Source: Brachionus manjavacas | Lineage: Eukaryota > Rotifera > Eurotatoria > Ploima > Brachionidae | Direction of reading: 5' to 3' | Assembly (NCBI GenBank): GCA_019054805.1 | Contig: JAHQIY010000004.1 | Location: 7,944,501-8,008,500, forward strand | Length of the DNA stretch: 64,000 nucleotides | Made by a program: the position numbers and the translations under genes | Part shown: positions 11,119 through 22,303 of the stretch, in pieces | Layout of the letters: every line of letters begins with the position of its first letter | How positions within the stretch are numbered: the first letter of the stretch is position 1 | The notes under the pieces: generated by a model | The model's database searches: none | Told to the model about the DNA's origin: nothing | Seen by the model: the letters and a program-made list of their open reading frames with translations, nothing else

Positions 11119-12718
11119 TCAAACTCTTGTTAAGTTCTTGGGAGCATTTTTCTTTTGAGCTGATAGAGAAATGCCGGCGAAAAAACTAAATATCATTGCA
11201 ATCGAAAATGAACTTCCAGCAAAAATAAATGAATAAAATATTGAATTGAATCTTTCAGACAACATGCCTATAAGAATTTTTAGATCAAAAATTTTTAGTC
11301 AAAAAAATGGTTTACCTGCAAAAAAAGGGCCTAAAACTGCTCCAATACCCCGCATAGTGTTTAAAATACCATTAGCATTGCGAAATTTTTTCGAACCAAC
11401 AATTTCTACTAAATACGGAGTAGATAAACTATGAACCCCAGCCATTGGAATTGCAAATACAACCCCAAAACAAATTTGGAGTGCAAAAGTTTTCAAATAA
11501 AAATAAAAAAAGAGGCAAAAAGCAGCTATAAGAAGACAAATTGTGTTCATGTATACCGGTTTCATTACTTTTTTATCACAAAATATCCCTAAAATCAACC
11601 GATTGGGAATATTTGCCAAGCCAGCAATGCTGATCACCCAAGCGTAGTCGTGAATTTCTAATTCTTGAGCTCTTATTGGAATGTAAATAAAAGGAATATA
11701 GTAGGCAGTAAAGACAAAGAAACCCGATAAAACAATCAATAAAAATGGAAAGTTTTCTTTCAAAAGACTGAAGTTGGTAATCTCTTTCAGAATTCTGATC
11801 AAAATATTTTGTTTATCTATTCGTTTTGTCTCTGAAAAATTTTCATTTAGCTTTAAGCTTTCCATTTGTCTTAATTTTTTAAAATAATACTTTAGTTTTA
11901 ATAAATATTAAACTTTTTATTTACTGTGCATTGTTCGCATGCTTTTTTTTGTAATATTCCACAGGAGTCAAAAAACTAGAAAACAGCACAATGATTAATA
12001 TAATTGAACCATTTATGAGAAGTACATGGTTCCAAACAAAGTTTTTGGTCAAAAATTTTGTCAGGGGAGCAAAAGCAAATGCCCCAAAACCTTAGACCTA
12101 AAGTAAAAAAAATTCATTAAATTGTAATTTTTACCTGACGAAGCCATCATGATTCCATTAGCTATTCCTAATTTTTTATCAAAATAATCAACGAGAATTA
12201 TGATGCTAGTCAAATAAGTGCAGCCATAGGCTATACCGCCTATTATACCAAATATAATTATAATCAAATTAAATGAGGATAAAAAAGCGCTAATAAAAAA
12301 TGTTGATGCATAAATGAACGACGAAAGCATCATTACTTTTCTGCATCCAAACTCCTTCGCTAGAGCGGATGATAAGGCACCTAGTTTTTATAATTAACCT
12401 TGGGCTTATTAATTTGAATATTATTTACCGCTTGCAAATAGAAAGCCTATGTTAAAACTCTGTAACAAATTGGCAACACCTTGGGTAACATTAAAATGTT
12501 CTTTCAGGATTTTGAGGATAATGCCAAATGAGTACATACATCCGATCAATATAAAATTTGTAAGCTTTTAGTAAATTAAAATTTTTGAACTAATTTAATA
12601 CAGTTTTTACTGATATGGACAAAAGAATGATCCACCCATAGCCTCCGTTTGGTTTTTGAAAATTTCTTTCATTCCCTTCAAATTCTTTGGAACCTTGATT
12701 ATCAATTTTCTTCGACAC
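11119..12718 (-). CDS. Monocarboxylate-transporter-like MFS protein, array member 2 (start codon odd)
   Basis: Same family and exon plan as its neighbours. The conserved first exon reads VSKKIDNQG... with GTG (12718-12716) where the other members have ATG. No in-frame ATG lies upstream before a stop, so the start is lost, lies in an unseen upstream exon, or is a non-AUG start. The family motif is KPNGGYGWIILL, with Asn replacing the usual Asp of DGGYGW. The rest looks sound: GCMYSFGIIL, KEFGCRKVMMLSS, YGCTYLTSIIILVDYFDKKLG, GAFAFAPLTKFL, then the second half beginning MESLKLNENFSETKR with NIPNRLILGIFCDKK, AGVHSLSTPYLVEIVG and RGIGAVLGPFFAG, and a last exon ending NAPKNLTRV, stop TGA at 11121-11119. 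No internal stop was seen. Confidence 0.78.
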
Positions 12719-13380
12719 TTGAAATTTACAAATTTAAAAAATTTAAAAGATTAAAAGAAAAATTTTCATCATTTAACTATTAAGATTTTTTATGAAGTTT
12801 AAAAAAAAAATAAAAAATAGTTATGTTTAGAATAAATTTTCAACGCTTAGCTAGTCTAATAATTTTATTCGACATAGCTTTTATAAAAATTATTTATTCA
12901 TTGAAGCAAATTGATTGTTTTTGATTAAACTTCAGAGTAAATTATTTTTAAAAAAAGACCTTTTGTTTAATATGATATTATGCTTTTGTTTGCTTTCGCT
13001 ATTTTCCACTAATAAAAAAATAATTAAATTAAATAAGGATTGAAAATGCATTATAATTCAATTTTATAACTGATATCTTCTTGATTTTTTTTCTGGTTTC
13101 TTTCAATAGATTGTTTCCAATTTTTAATATAAAAAGAATAGATCTAAATTTATATTTTAACTTTATTTTTTAAAATGAAGCAAATAATTTCAGAAATAAA
13201 GATTAACAACTAAAGATTAGGTTTTGCGTTTATTTCTTAAAAAAAAACAAGGTATAATTTGAAAAATGGTGTAGAATTAACGCAAAGATAAACAAATTTT
13301 TAAAATAAATTTAAATAATCAATTTTAATTTAATAAAAAAACACATTTTCACATTTTTATTAAAAAATTTAAATTATCAA
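12719..13380. other. Spacer upstream of transporter 2
   Basis: A/T-rich noncoding sequence separating transporter 2 from the left edge of the 8.75-kb tandem duplication. I see no gene, RNA or mobile element. Confidence 0.45.
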
Positions 13381-13548
13381 ATTGTTTTACCATCGGCAAG
13401 ATTAAAATGAGAAAAAACTTTGAAAAGTTTTTTCATCATTTCACTGAAAATTTTGAATTGAAAAATTAATTGAAAGATTGAGCGATGAGGTAAGACTTTT
13501 AAATTAAAATCTAAATGATTACTTTAAAATTAAATTTATTTAAAAATT

Positions 13549-15849
13549 TTAAATTTCGTTTGTGTTAGCAGCTTTATAATCGGAATTTTTAAAAAATCCA
13601 AATTTAGTGCCAAAACTAACTAGTAAGGCAAAAACAAGTCCGATCGAAAACATTATTGACGAGTAGAAAAATGCAGCAATAACACTGAATCTTTCGGATA
13701 TGATACCGCCTAAAAATGGTCCCAAAAAGCATCCGACACCTCGAAATAAATTGATAATTCCCATGGCATTCGAAAAATTTTCCATACCAACTATATCTTT
13801 TATATAAGGCGTTGTTATACAATTGATGCCACCTAAACAAAAAAAGATTTTAATTTTACTTTCCTTGCGTTTTCCAAGAAGCTAAATCATACCAATGCCG
13901 GTACCGAATAAAACCGCAAACAACAACTGAAGAGCGTAAGTATTTAAAAGAAAATATGACCATAAAGATCCGCATGCTAAAATTACACACAGAGTATTTA
14001 AATTTATTGGAGATATAAATCGAATATCTGCCAAAAATCCAAAGCCCAATCTTGATGGAATGTTTACCAAACCTTTTATTAAATAGAATTATTCGGTTTT
14101 GCAAACTGATTTATCTAAATTTTGTTTTTACCTATCAGTCCTAAAATGAAGGATGAGTCAGCAATATCAAGTTGTGTAGCTCTAATTGGAATAAACAAAA
14201 ATGGAATAAAGTAACCAGAAAAAATAAAAAAATTCGACAATGTAATGAACAAAAGTCCAATATTTTTAGTTAGCAAACTAACATTTCCCATTTCTTTGAG
14301 AATGTTCCAAATCAAACTTCCAGTACCACTTTTTTTGCTGATATTGCGCACCTCGTTTAAGCTTAGAACGCTACCACTGAATGTTTGCACTTCTTCTACT
14401 GGTTTTTCTTCATAAGCTCTTAGAAAACAAATTTTTTTGGCAAAAATAATTTGGCAATGTTTGACTTTACTTTGGTTTGGGCTTGGTCGGTACTGGTCTC
14501 AAGAAAGCGCCCAATAAGCAACATTGAAGAATTAGCGAACCAAGAATGATCAGGGTTTCTTTCCAACCAAATGTTTCGACAAGTATTTGAGAGAATTTGG
14601 CAAATGCAAAAGCACCCACACCTTTTTTAATCAACTATTCAAATAAATAAATTCGATCCGCTTCTTTTAAAATATTTACCACTGCCAGCCATTGTCACTC
14701 CAGTGGCAACTCCTTGCAGCTTGTCAAAATATTGAGCTATTATAATCAACGAAGATATATAAGTACATCCAGTTGAAACTCCTTGAAAAAAATTTGTCTT
14801 ATTATTATTTAATAATTTTAATAGATTAATTAATTTTTTTTTAATTTTTTTTCAATTATTCGAGGGAGCAAATTAATGCTAAAGAAGAGATACATTATTT
14901 AAATATAACTTATTTAAATAAAAGCATTCATATTGATTTCGTTTTGAACTTTAGTTTCAAAAATCCCTAAAATTTTTAAAATTGTGTTTCATTTTATTTT
15001 TTGAATTTATAGCTAAAAATGCTTTTTTTATTTCATCAAAAATTAGTAACTTAAAATAATAAACACGGTTAAATTGCTTGTCAGGATCAAGAGTATTAAA
15101 AAAAGAACTTATTCAAATATGTTTTTAAATTATTTAGCATGTTAATAAAATATCATTGTTCTTTTTTATTCATTTAGTCAATTCTTTTAATAATTTCTTA
15201 AGAAAAACTGTTGAAACCCTACTACATATTTTGCAGTTGATGTACTTGTTACATTATAAGGAGCTCTAATTTACTTATTTTACCTTTAATTCTGTTCTTT
15301 TTTTTCGAATATTTAAAAACCATCATAACTTTTATTAGATAAAAACTTCAAACCTCCAATTACTCCATACAAAACCATTACCATGTAGATTGATGATGAA
15401 TAAGCTGAAGCAACGTAGCTCAATGCAGTAACAATTGATCCACCCATGACAACTGGTCTAATTCCGAGCTGATTTGCTAAACCAGCAACAATAGGTCCTA
15501 TATATTAAATTAATCAAAAACAATAAATTATTTCAAAATTTTTATAAATTAAATCATTAAATTTTTTAGAAAGAAAAATTACCGCTGCAAAATAAAAAAC
15601 CGGTGTTCAAACTGCTCAAAAGATTTATTTTGTCTTGAGTTTCTTTGAAGTTATCTTTGATGTCAGGAAGAATGATTCCTATCGAATACATACAGCCAGC
15701 AACCATAAAAACGATAAACTTAAGTGTTAAAAGTCATCAGAAGGTAATAATTAAAGTTTTCTTACAAAGCTGGCAACTAAAACAACCCAACCGTATCCAC
15801 CGTCAGGAGGGGCAGGCACGTTTTCTTCTTTTGATCTCTTCCTTTTCAT
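13549..15849 (-). CDS. Monocarboxylate-transporter-like MFS protein, array member 3 (duplication copy 1)
   Basis: SLC16-like carrier with start ATG 15849-15847 and exon 1 MKRKRSKEENVPAPPDGGYGWVV. Later exons give GCMYSIGIILPDIKDNF, SLNTGFLFCSG, LANQLGIRPVVMGGS and YGVIGG. A long intron of about 560 bases (near 14786-15345) follows. Then come STGCTYISSLIIIAQYFDKLQGVATG, VTMAGSG and FLRPVPTKPKPK. The second half begins near 14440 with EEVQTFSGSVLSLNEV and continues LLFITLSNFFIFSGYFIPFLFIPIRATQLD, MVNIPSRLGFGFLADIR, FGTGIGMI, ITTPYIKDIVG and INLFRGVGCFLGPFLGG. It ends YKAANTNEI, stop at 13551-13549. This is the only one of the three duplication copies with an uninterrupted frame in every exon I checked, so it is probably the functional one. 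Confidence 0.85.
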
Positions 15850-17500
15850 TTCTTTCTTAAGTAATAATAAAGATAAAATATTTGATTTTAATAAAAGTAA
15901 GCTTTAAAATTTTTTTTAAATATTAATTCAATTTTAATAATTTTCCTCGAAACTAACATCGTCAACTCTACAATATGAACAAACATGTTTTTTCCATGTA
16001 AATTCGAAACAATACGAACTAGATAGATAAGCTTAAAAGTTTCACTTTGCTTTCAGTGAAAATGTTGGTTCAATGGAACTAGGTCTAATTTGATTTTTAA
16101 AATCTAAAATAGTTTAAAAAAATTTATGACATAAATTAGCATACAACATCACATTTATATTTCAACAAATGGTACATCAATTTTATGTAAGTCATATGTC
16201 CCAAATTTATCCAAAATCTTTAACATGTCGTATTATTAATTCTTAATTTTTTACTAAAAACAAATTATTTATAGTGAAATCTTACATAGTTTAAATACAA
16301 TTTAAAATAATTACTCAATTGAATTTTTTATTGAATTAAAATTTAAAATTTAATTCATGAGAATTTTTTAATGTTCAAAATGAATTTATTAGTCTTCTTT
16401 ATCGTCAATTTAAATCAAATTTTTCAAGATTTATTTTCAAATATCTTTTTTTTATGACTCAAAAAGTGTTTTTGTTAGTAAATAAGATAATTATCTAAAA
16501 TTAAATATTTAAATCATTTTTAGTAAATTTATTTCAACTATTTTTAGGGTTTTTTTTAGTGATTGATATGATTTATGTTTTTAGCAAATTTATTGAATTT
16601 TACCAGAATTTACGTAAAATTAGCTTAAATTCAAAATTATAAATTTTAGTATAATGCAAAACTGATATAAGTTAACAAAAAAATCGAAAAATAATTAAAT
16701 ATCATTAACAAAGTGTCTAAACCAAAATTAGAAAATATTTAGATATGAGCAAACAGGTTTTTAAATATTTATTAGCACGTGATCAAACATTTAAATAGAT
16801 GCTGACAACTTATTTGAGCTTTAAACTGATTAGGATTCTTAACATTTAACATTAAATCATTAATATAATTTAAGAAAAAAAAAAATCATGAACTTAATCT
16901 TTAATTAGATAAACTATTTTAGTTTTCTAATAATATGATTAAAAATCATTCAGAAATTCAAACTCTTGAATTCTTTTGTTTGACGTGGTGTAACAATCAA
17001 AAAGTTAAATTTGATGAATTTTTAGTTCATTTTAAAAATTTTTTTATAAATATTTATTAGGTTCCAATATCTAACAAAAACTTTATATTAGTTCTCATTT
17101 AGAACATTTATTTTAGTTTTGATTAGGGAGAGGTGCAAGGACAAATTACAAAGAAAAGCTTTAATTGTTAATTCTGTTGATTTAAAAAAAATTAAATAAT
17201 CAATGACAATATACAAGTTAATTTAAAATATAACAAAAATTGAAATGGTTAATTAAGTCTTTTTGAAACAAAGTTGATAAAATTTAAATTTTGAGGAAAA
17301 TATTTTAAAAACTAACGGGTGCTAAACCAAAATAAGAAATCAGTACTGACTAAAAAGAATGAATTGAATGAATTTTACATGACTGCTCAAAAAAGAATGC
17401 TCAAAATTTTGACAAATGAAAAATTATGTGGGAGGATGAAGTTTGGAGCTATTTTTCAGAGAAGAGAAATTTTGTTCGGATAAAACATTAATAACTTGTT
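15850..17500. other. A/T-rich spacer inside duplication unit (copy 1)
   Basis: About 1.65 kb upstream of transporter 3, repeated in copy 2 at 24602-26250. It is composed of A/T runs, with no frame, hairpin or element that I can support. It presumably carries the transporter promoter. Confidence 0.45.
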
Positions 17501-17518
17501 CAAAATGATTATTAATAA

Positions 17519-17660
17519 GAATAATAATAATAATAAATTAAGTTACGACAAGCATGCTTGCGGTGGCAACCTACTAGGAGATAGCCTATGGTAGCACATT
17601 GTGCTATACAAGGAAAATTACAAAAATACAAGAACTTTTAAGTTTTTAGAGTCTATTTTC
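17519..17660 (-). mobile_element. Non-LTR retrotransposon 3' end with (TTA)n tail (copy 1)
   Basis: Read on the - strand this is a unique 3' UTR ending in repeated TTA (the + strand shows AATAATAATAATAAT at 17519-17537). The same roughly 120-base sequence (GGCAACCTACTAGGAG, GTAGCACATTG, CAAGGAAAATTACAAAAATA, AGAACTTTTAAGTTTTTAGA) recurs at 41370-41505, outside the duplication. That proves it is a dispersed family. No coding part remains here. Confidence 0.7.
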
Positions 17661-17737
17661 TTAACAATATTTAAGTAAAAAAATTTAATTTACAATAATT
17701 AAAAAATTTTATTGAAATTTAAATGTATTTGTTTTAG

Positions 17738-18011
17738 GTTCATCAATGTCTAAATGGTTGGAAGTTACTAGCGGAGTCTCACAAGGGTCAGTCTTAGGAC
17801 CGCTTCTCTTTTTGATATTTATTAATGATCTTTCAAATGTTTTAAAAAAAAATTGGAATAGCCTGTCTGAAGAAATAATTAATTCTAAAACAAAAAATAT
17901 TTTTAAAACTCAGCTGGATATATGGCTTAAAAGGAATTGTTTACTGCTATAGCTTCTAAAATCTAAACCCTTTTTGGGTCGCAGTATTTTTTACTACTAC
18001 TACTACTACTA
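17738..18011 (+). mobile_element. Non-LTR retrotransposon, internally deleted, with (TAC)n tail (copy 1)
   Basis: The + strand reads SKWLEVTSGVSQGSVLGPLL then FLIFINDLSNVLKK, the palm motif of LINE reverse transcriptase. It runs straight into NWNSLSEEIINSKTKNIFKT and QLDIWLKRN, which is the extreme C-terminus of such proteins. Everything between, including the YADD catalytic box, is missing. The stop at 17950-17952 is followed by the hairpin ACCC-TTTTT-GGGT (17967-17979) and a (TAC)n tail (17992-18011). It is a dead, deleted copy of the same broad group as the element at 57372-58440. Confidence 0.75.
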
Positions 18012-18309
18012 TTTTTTTAAAACATTTATATTCATTAATAAAAATGATGACATTTATAATAATTATTAACAAACTATTATTATTAATGTAATTATTAAAA
18101 TTAAAATTTAGTTAATATTTCAGACAGAATTTTACATTTCAAATATTGTTAAGATAATTAAAATAATTTGTGATTACTTTGATAAAAATTTGGATAAAAA
18201 AATTCCACGTTCAATTTTTATATATTACAAAATTAACTTCACAAATCAATAAATTTTAAAATTATCATTATTTTTAAAAAAATTTTATTTAAGTTATCAT
18301 ATTTAATCG

Positions 18310-18620
18310 GATTCTATACAATTTCTAGTAAATTGCCTTGCTCCAGATAAAAATTGCTCCCAATTTCACTCTTCCAAATCATGTTATTATTGACCGAATT
18401 TGACCATTTTTTTCACAAACATTTAGCAGAGTTTAACATTTAAGCAAATTAAATAATCTAGCTGTTCCACGATAAACCTAAAAGATCACCTAGAACCCCT
18501 TTACCTGTAAATTACACCTTCCCTCTAATTTTTTTAAAGATTTTGTATATTTAATTTTCATGTATTTTATCTGTTTAGATTTAACCTCCTTTTAGGAGTA
18601 ATTTAATAAATAAAGAACGT
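18310..18620 (+). mobile_element. Probable non-LTR 3' UTR with hairpin and A-rich tail (copy 1)
   Basis: A stretch of less biased composition, including CTGTTCCACGATAAACC and CCCCTTTACCTG, ends in the hairpin CTCCT-TTT-AGGAG (18586-18598). AATTTAATAAATAAAG follows directly. By analogy with the other tails in the window this is an element 3' end. No coding sequence supports it, so confidence is limited. Confidence 0.4.
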
Positions 18621-19089
18621 GTAAAAAAATTTATAAAAATGTTTGGTTTTTTGAACCTTTATTACAACGAGCAATAAAATAAGATTAAAATGAAACCTTA
18701 ATTATTTTTTTTGATAAAGTTCAAAAGTTTTTGTAAAAAAATGACAAAAATTTTTCTTTATTGAATTACTTAAAAATTTTAAGTATTTATTTACTTTTCT
18801 CATATCTACCGAAAGGAAAGTAAAAGCCGTTTTAAAATTTTAACTTTAATTGATTAATGCCTTAGCTTTACAATTAATATATTTTTAAATCTATTTCTTA
18901 ATGAGTACTGCATTCATCTTTTAAAAAAAATCGATTTTTTGAGGCTTAAAAATTGTGTGTACTCGTAATAGATTAAACCCAAAAAATATACTTAATTAAA
19001 TTATGTAAGTAAACCAACAAATTTATTCTAAGGTAAGCTTTAAAAAATATGTTTAAACTTATTTTCATTTTCTACTTTTCTTGCTCTAG

Positions 19090-19285
19090 AGATAAAGCTT
19101 TTTACAGTTACTTAAATTTTATTTTTGGACTTTTCTTTACGGGAAATTTGATTTCTTCTTTTAATTCTTCCAAGTTTGAGTATGCTTGGTTACTTTTCTT
19201 TTTCACCATTGAGATTCTATTGATATAAAATTTGAGTATCTAATAAGTACTTACAATTTTGGAAGAATTTGCGGCCATTTTTTTG
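19090..19285 (-). other. Possible relic of a small two-exon gene (copy 1)
   Basis: On the - strand a short exon MAANSSKI is followed by a perfect-looking donor GTAAGT and, 39 bases later, an acceptor-like ATAG. A basic 33-residue frame beginning MVKKKSNQAYSNLEELKEEI follows. The two parts are not in frame through the obvious splice sites. It is either a decayed small gene or chance. The same sequence occurs in copy 2 near 27840-28035. I do not recognise it. Confidence 0.25.
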
Positions 19286-19439
19286 GAGCCAAACTCAAAT
19301 AAATTTTGAACTACATTTCATAAAAAAATGAAAAGGGCTTATTTCAATCATTTTTTATTGCTCTTTAAATTAAGTATTAATAAATATATATAATCTTGAA
19401 AAAAAAATAGAGAAAGATTTGGTTTACAGTTAAAGGTAT

Positions 19440-19960
19440 TCTGGGTGACCTTTTTTTTGGCTTCAAAACTCAACCTTGGGTCCAATTTTAAGCTTTTTCA
19501 AAGTATTTTTGTACACCTTGGACGCTTTTTCCCGAGTTCACTTTGGATGTAATTTTGGCATCATCTGCATAAATCTTAGAGACATTCATCAACGATCAGA
19601 GATCGTTTTTTTTTTTTATTGCCCTCAAATGCTTTTGAACACGGCATAACTGAGATTGTAAGATCATAAAAAGTTTACCTTTCTTTGCATAAAAGCCCGT
19701 GTAATCGAATGGTTTGCGTATTAGTCATGCAAGCAGAGGATCGAGAGTTCAAAACCCGCTTAGGGTGAAAAAATCTTCAAAATATCTTTGCAATACGAGG
19801 CGAATGTTTAAACCTCTTTTATCATAAAAATAGGGGGACCAGTCTGACTGGATCAACTCGATGTAGTAACCTCTGTGTCAGATCGAAGCCGTTGCTCAAA
19901 AAGGTACTTGAAAAGGAATTGAGCGCCTTCCCATAATCCACCAGGATAGAATAGGAGCAA
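19440..19960 (-). mobile_element. Degenerate non-LTR reverse transcriptase (copy 1)
   Basis: The - strand encodes ILVDYGKALNS near 19910-19950, resembling the KAFDS box of LINE reverse transcriptase. Further downstream (19510-19600) it encodes KIYADDAKITSKVNSGKSVQ, a clear YADD catalytic box with its usual flank. The section between, where the PQGS motif should be, is replaced by unrelated sequence that includes a tRNA-like segment. Stops and frameshifts show it is dead. Confidence 0.6.
19695..19767 (+). repeat. tRNA-like sequence, probable SINE head or pseudo-tRNA (copy 1)
   Basis: TAATCGAATGG (19702-19712) fits the pol III A box at 10 of 11 positions. AGTTCAAAACC near 19747 fits the B box at about 8 of 11, at tRNA-like spacing. 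A 5-base-pair anticodon-like stem TGCGT/ATGCA encloses a 7-base loop ATTAGTC (TAG at the anticodon position). The T stem and acceptor stem are only partly paired, so it is not an intact tRNA. Confidence 0.45.
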
Positions 19961-20399
19961 TTATTGCATAATGTTTAATTTTATATAAAATCTGAGCATT
20001 CAAAGGAGCGACCATAAAGTTTAGAAACTTAATTCAGTAGGAGATAAATTAATTAATTCATTTAATCCAGTAGGAGAAACATGGATTTAAATTGTTCAAA
20101 CCAAAATTGGCTTTGTAAAACAATCATAAAGAGCTCATTTTTAGTTATTTTATTAAACAATTAAATCTTTAAGCGATACTGATGCGGACATTTAATCATA
20201 CTGCAAATATTTTTGAATTTACAATTTGATAATAAGATAAGATGAAATTTTTGAAATAAATTTACGAAATCAGATGCCTGAATAAGTGAAAATTTCAACT
20301 TTCATATTTGTATTAGGAATAGAATCAGGCTAGATTCGAATTCCTAACACTGATTGACTATGTCATGAAGAAAACAACTGCCAGTGCGAGTGATTAACA

Positions 20400-21180
20400 G
20401 CAAAGCCTGAGGACTTAAACTTTGCGAACGATCTGTTGCTAATATCTAATAAAGAAACACATAAGCAAATGTAGAGGTAAGATTTGGTGAATAACGCTAA
20501 ACAAACCGGTCTCGAAATTAATGGGGCCAGAACGAAAGCTATGTACCTAAACACCATGATAGATACCCCGATCACCATCGATGGCTCACACATTGAGAGT
20601 GCAAATGAATTCACATACTTAGAAAGCATCATCAGTACAGTGATGGGAACACACAGATATATTAAGAAAAGGCTTGCTAAAGGAAAGAGTGCTATTGCTA
20701 GACTCCGACCAGCATGAAAATCAACCAGCTAAAGCGAAGAAACAAAACTTAAACTCTACAACACTGTAGTAAAAGCAATATTGGTGTACGCTAGCAAATG
20801 TTGGGGAATGTCTGAGCCTGAAAACCTTCCACACTAAAAACCTGAGGAGGATTCCCGAACGCTGAAATATTCAAAAGTTCAAATTGAAAGTCATTAAGTC
20901 AATGCATTAAAAATAAAAGACTGAGATGGTTTGGTCATGTACTTTGAATGAAAGCAACATGGATGCCAAAAGGATCCCTTTAATGACACCTCAAGGGCTA
21001 CACAAGGTTGGACGACAAGCAGTAACATGGAGGTCAACAAACACGAAAGAGGTCATCGAAATGGGAATGACTTGGGGAGAAGCAAGGGTAAAGGCAAAAG
21101 ATCGACTTGAGTGAAAATCAAAAGAAATGACCCTATGCTCCACAAAAAGTGAATATTTTGCCAGTTTGAATCCATGTCAT
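20400..21180 (+). mobile_element. RTE-like non-LTR retrotransposon C-terminal fragment (copy 1)
   Basis: The + strand carries EDLNFANDLLLISNKE, a decayed FADD catalytic box. Then comes VNNAKQTGLEINGARTKAM, ITIDGSHIESANEFTYLES and IKKRLAKGKSAIARLRPA. After a frameshift it reads RLRWFGHVL, then GRQAVTWRSTNTKEV and EMGMTWGEARVKAKDRLE, stop, MTLCSTKSE. This order is typical of RTE-group reverse transcriptases and their C-terminal domain. Frameshifts and stops (for example TGA at 20716) make it inactive. A better-preserved relative lies at 55788-56340. Confidence 0.75.
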
Positions 21181-22145
21181 AATTTGAAAAAATTCTGCAA
21201 AATAGATTGGAACAAGTTCAGGAATTTTCTAGATAATGATCTGAATTTCAATTCTCTTACAACCGAAATATTTAATCAAATGACAAAACCACTGACAAAT
21301 AAATTCAAAATGCTTTTGCTAAATCAGTCATTATTTCCTTTTTCACATTTTCATCAAAAAAAAAAACTTAATAAAGTTACTTAATTTATTTAATTATTTA
21401 ATATATCGTATAAAAAAAGCAAAATAATTAATTAGCTAAAATAACAATAATTTAAGTAAAATAATCAATTCTACCTATTTTATTTAGCTAAGTTTTATTA
21501 TTTAAAAGATTAATCAATCTTAATAAAATTAAATTCGATAAAAAAAATTTTATTTTATTTTTTTAATTTTTGTCAATTTTATTCCTATGACATTTTAAAC
21601 TAGAAAAAGCATAATTTTTCTTACAAGTATTTCGGCCTATACCAATTAAGGAACATCTCATGAATCCTTGGCCACCAAGATGAAACAAAGACCATCAATC
21701 TCACAAAAAGATTTTTCAGAGCTTAAATCTAATGATTTTAATACAATGGAGTTTTTTTTTACAAATTTGAAAAGAAATTGTTGCATTCCATCCACGTATA
21801 ATAATATGCTGAGTGGCAAGTTGATTGTTGATTTTTGTTATATATGCAAGAATATTAATTGGATCAGCTGGACCATGTTATAAGCCTGAAGCTGCTTTAG
21901 ACGTCTTGATTTTGATAGAATTTTACACAATGAAAGGCTGCTAAAAAGAACTAATAGTCAAAAATCATCAAAATTTTCCTTACCTAATTCTAATAAAAAA
22001 AAGTATATTTATTATTTTACTTATATGATTACTACTTAAGCTGTATAATTAATTTTGTTTCTTTCTATACGACATTTATTTATTATTTAAATAAAAATTT
22101 AAGGAAAACCCAGACAGTTGAGATAAGATCACTATTTTGAATCAT
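21181..22145. other. End of duplication unit, unassigned open frames (copy 1)
   Basis: Two short + strand frames, ending near 21384 (NLKKFCKIDWNKFRNFLDND) and at 21668-21883 (MATKMKQRPSISQKDFSELK), are less A/T-biased than their surroundings and may be further retroelement remnants. I recognise neither. The rest is A/T spacer up to the junction with copy 2. Confidence 0.3.
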
Positions 22146-22303
22146 ATTGTTTTACCATCGGCAAGATTAAAATAATAAAATTCATCATCATCATTTCACT
22201 GAAAATTTTGAATTGAAAAATTAATTGAAAGATTGAGCGATGAGGTAAGACTTTTAAATTAAAATCTAAATGATTACTTTAAAATTAAATTTATTTAAAA
22301 ATT

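Larger units (their letters stand above)
13381..22145 (+). repeat. Tandem duplication unit, copy 1 (about 8.76 kb)
   Basis: From ATTGTTTTACCATCGGCAAG onward the sequence repeats at 22146 with an offset of about 8755 bases. It differs only by scattered substitutions and homopolymer length changes. The unit holds one transporter gene (-), a long A/T spacer and several dead retroelement pieces. The first 50 bases differ from copies 2 and 3 (a 10-base length difference), which marks copy 1 as the ancestral left edge. Confidence 0.95.

Noticed and set aside
19695..19767. Functional tRNA-Leu(TAG)
   Set aside because: T and acceptor stems are poorly paired, the long variable arm of tRNA-Leu is absent, and position 37 is a pyrimidine.
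20363..20632. 89-codon - strand frame, repeated at 29110-29379
   Set aside because: Antisense to the RTE-like reverse transcriptase, whose + strand motifs explain the sequence.
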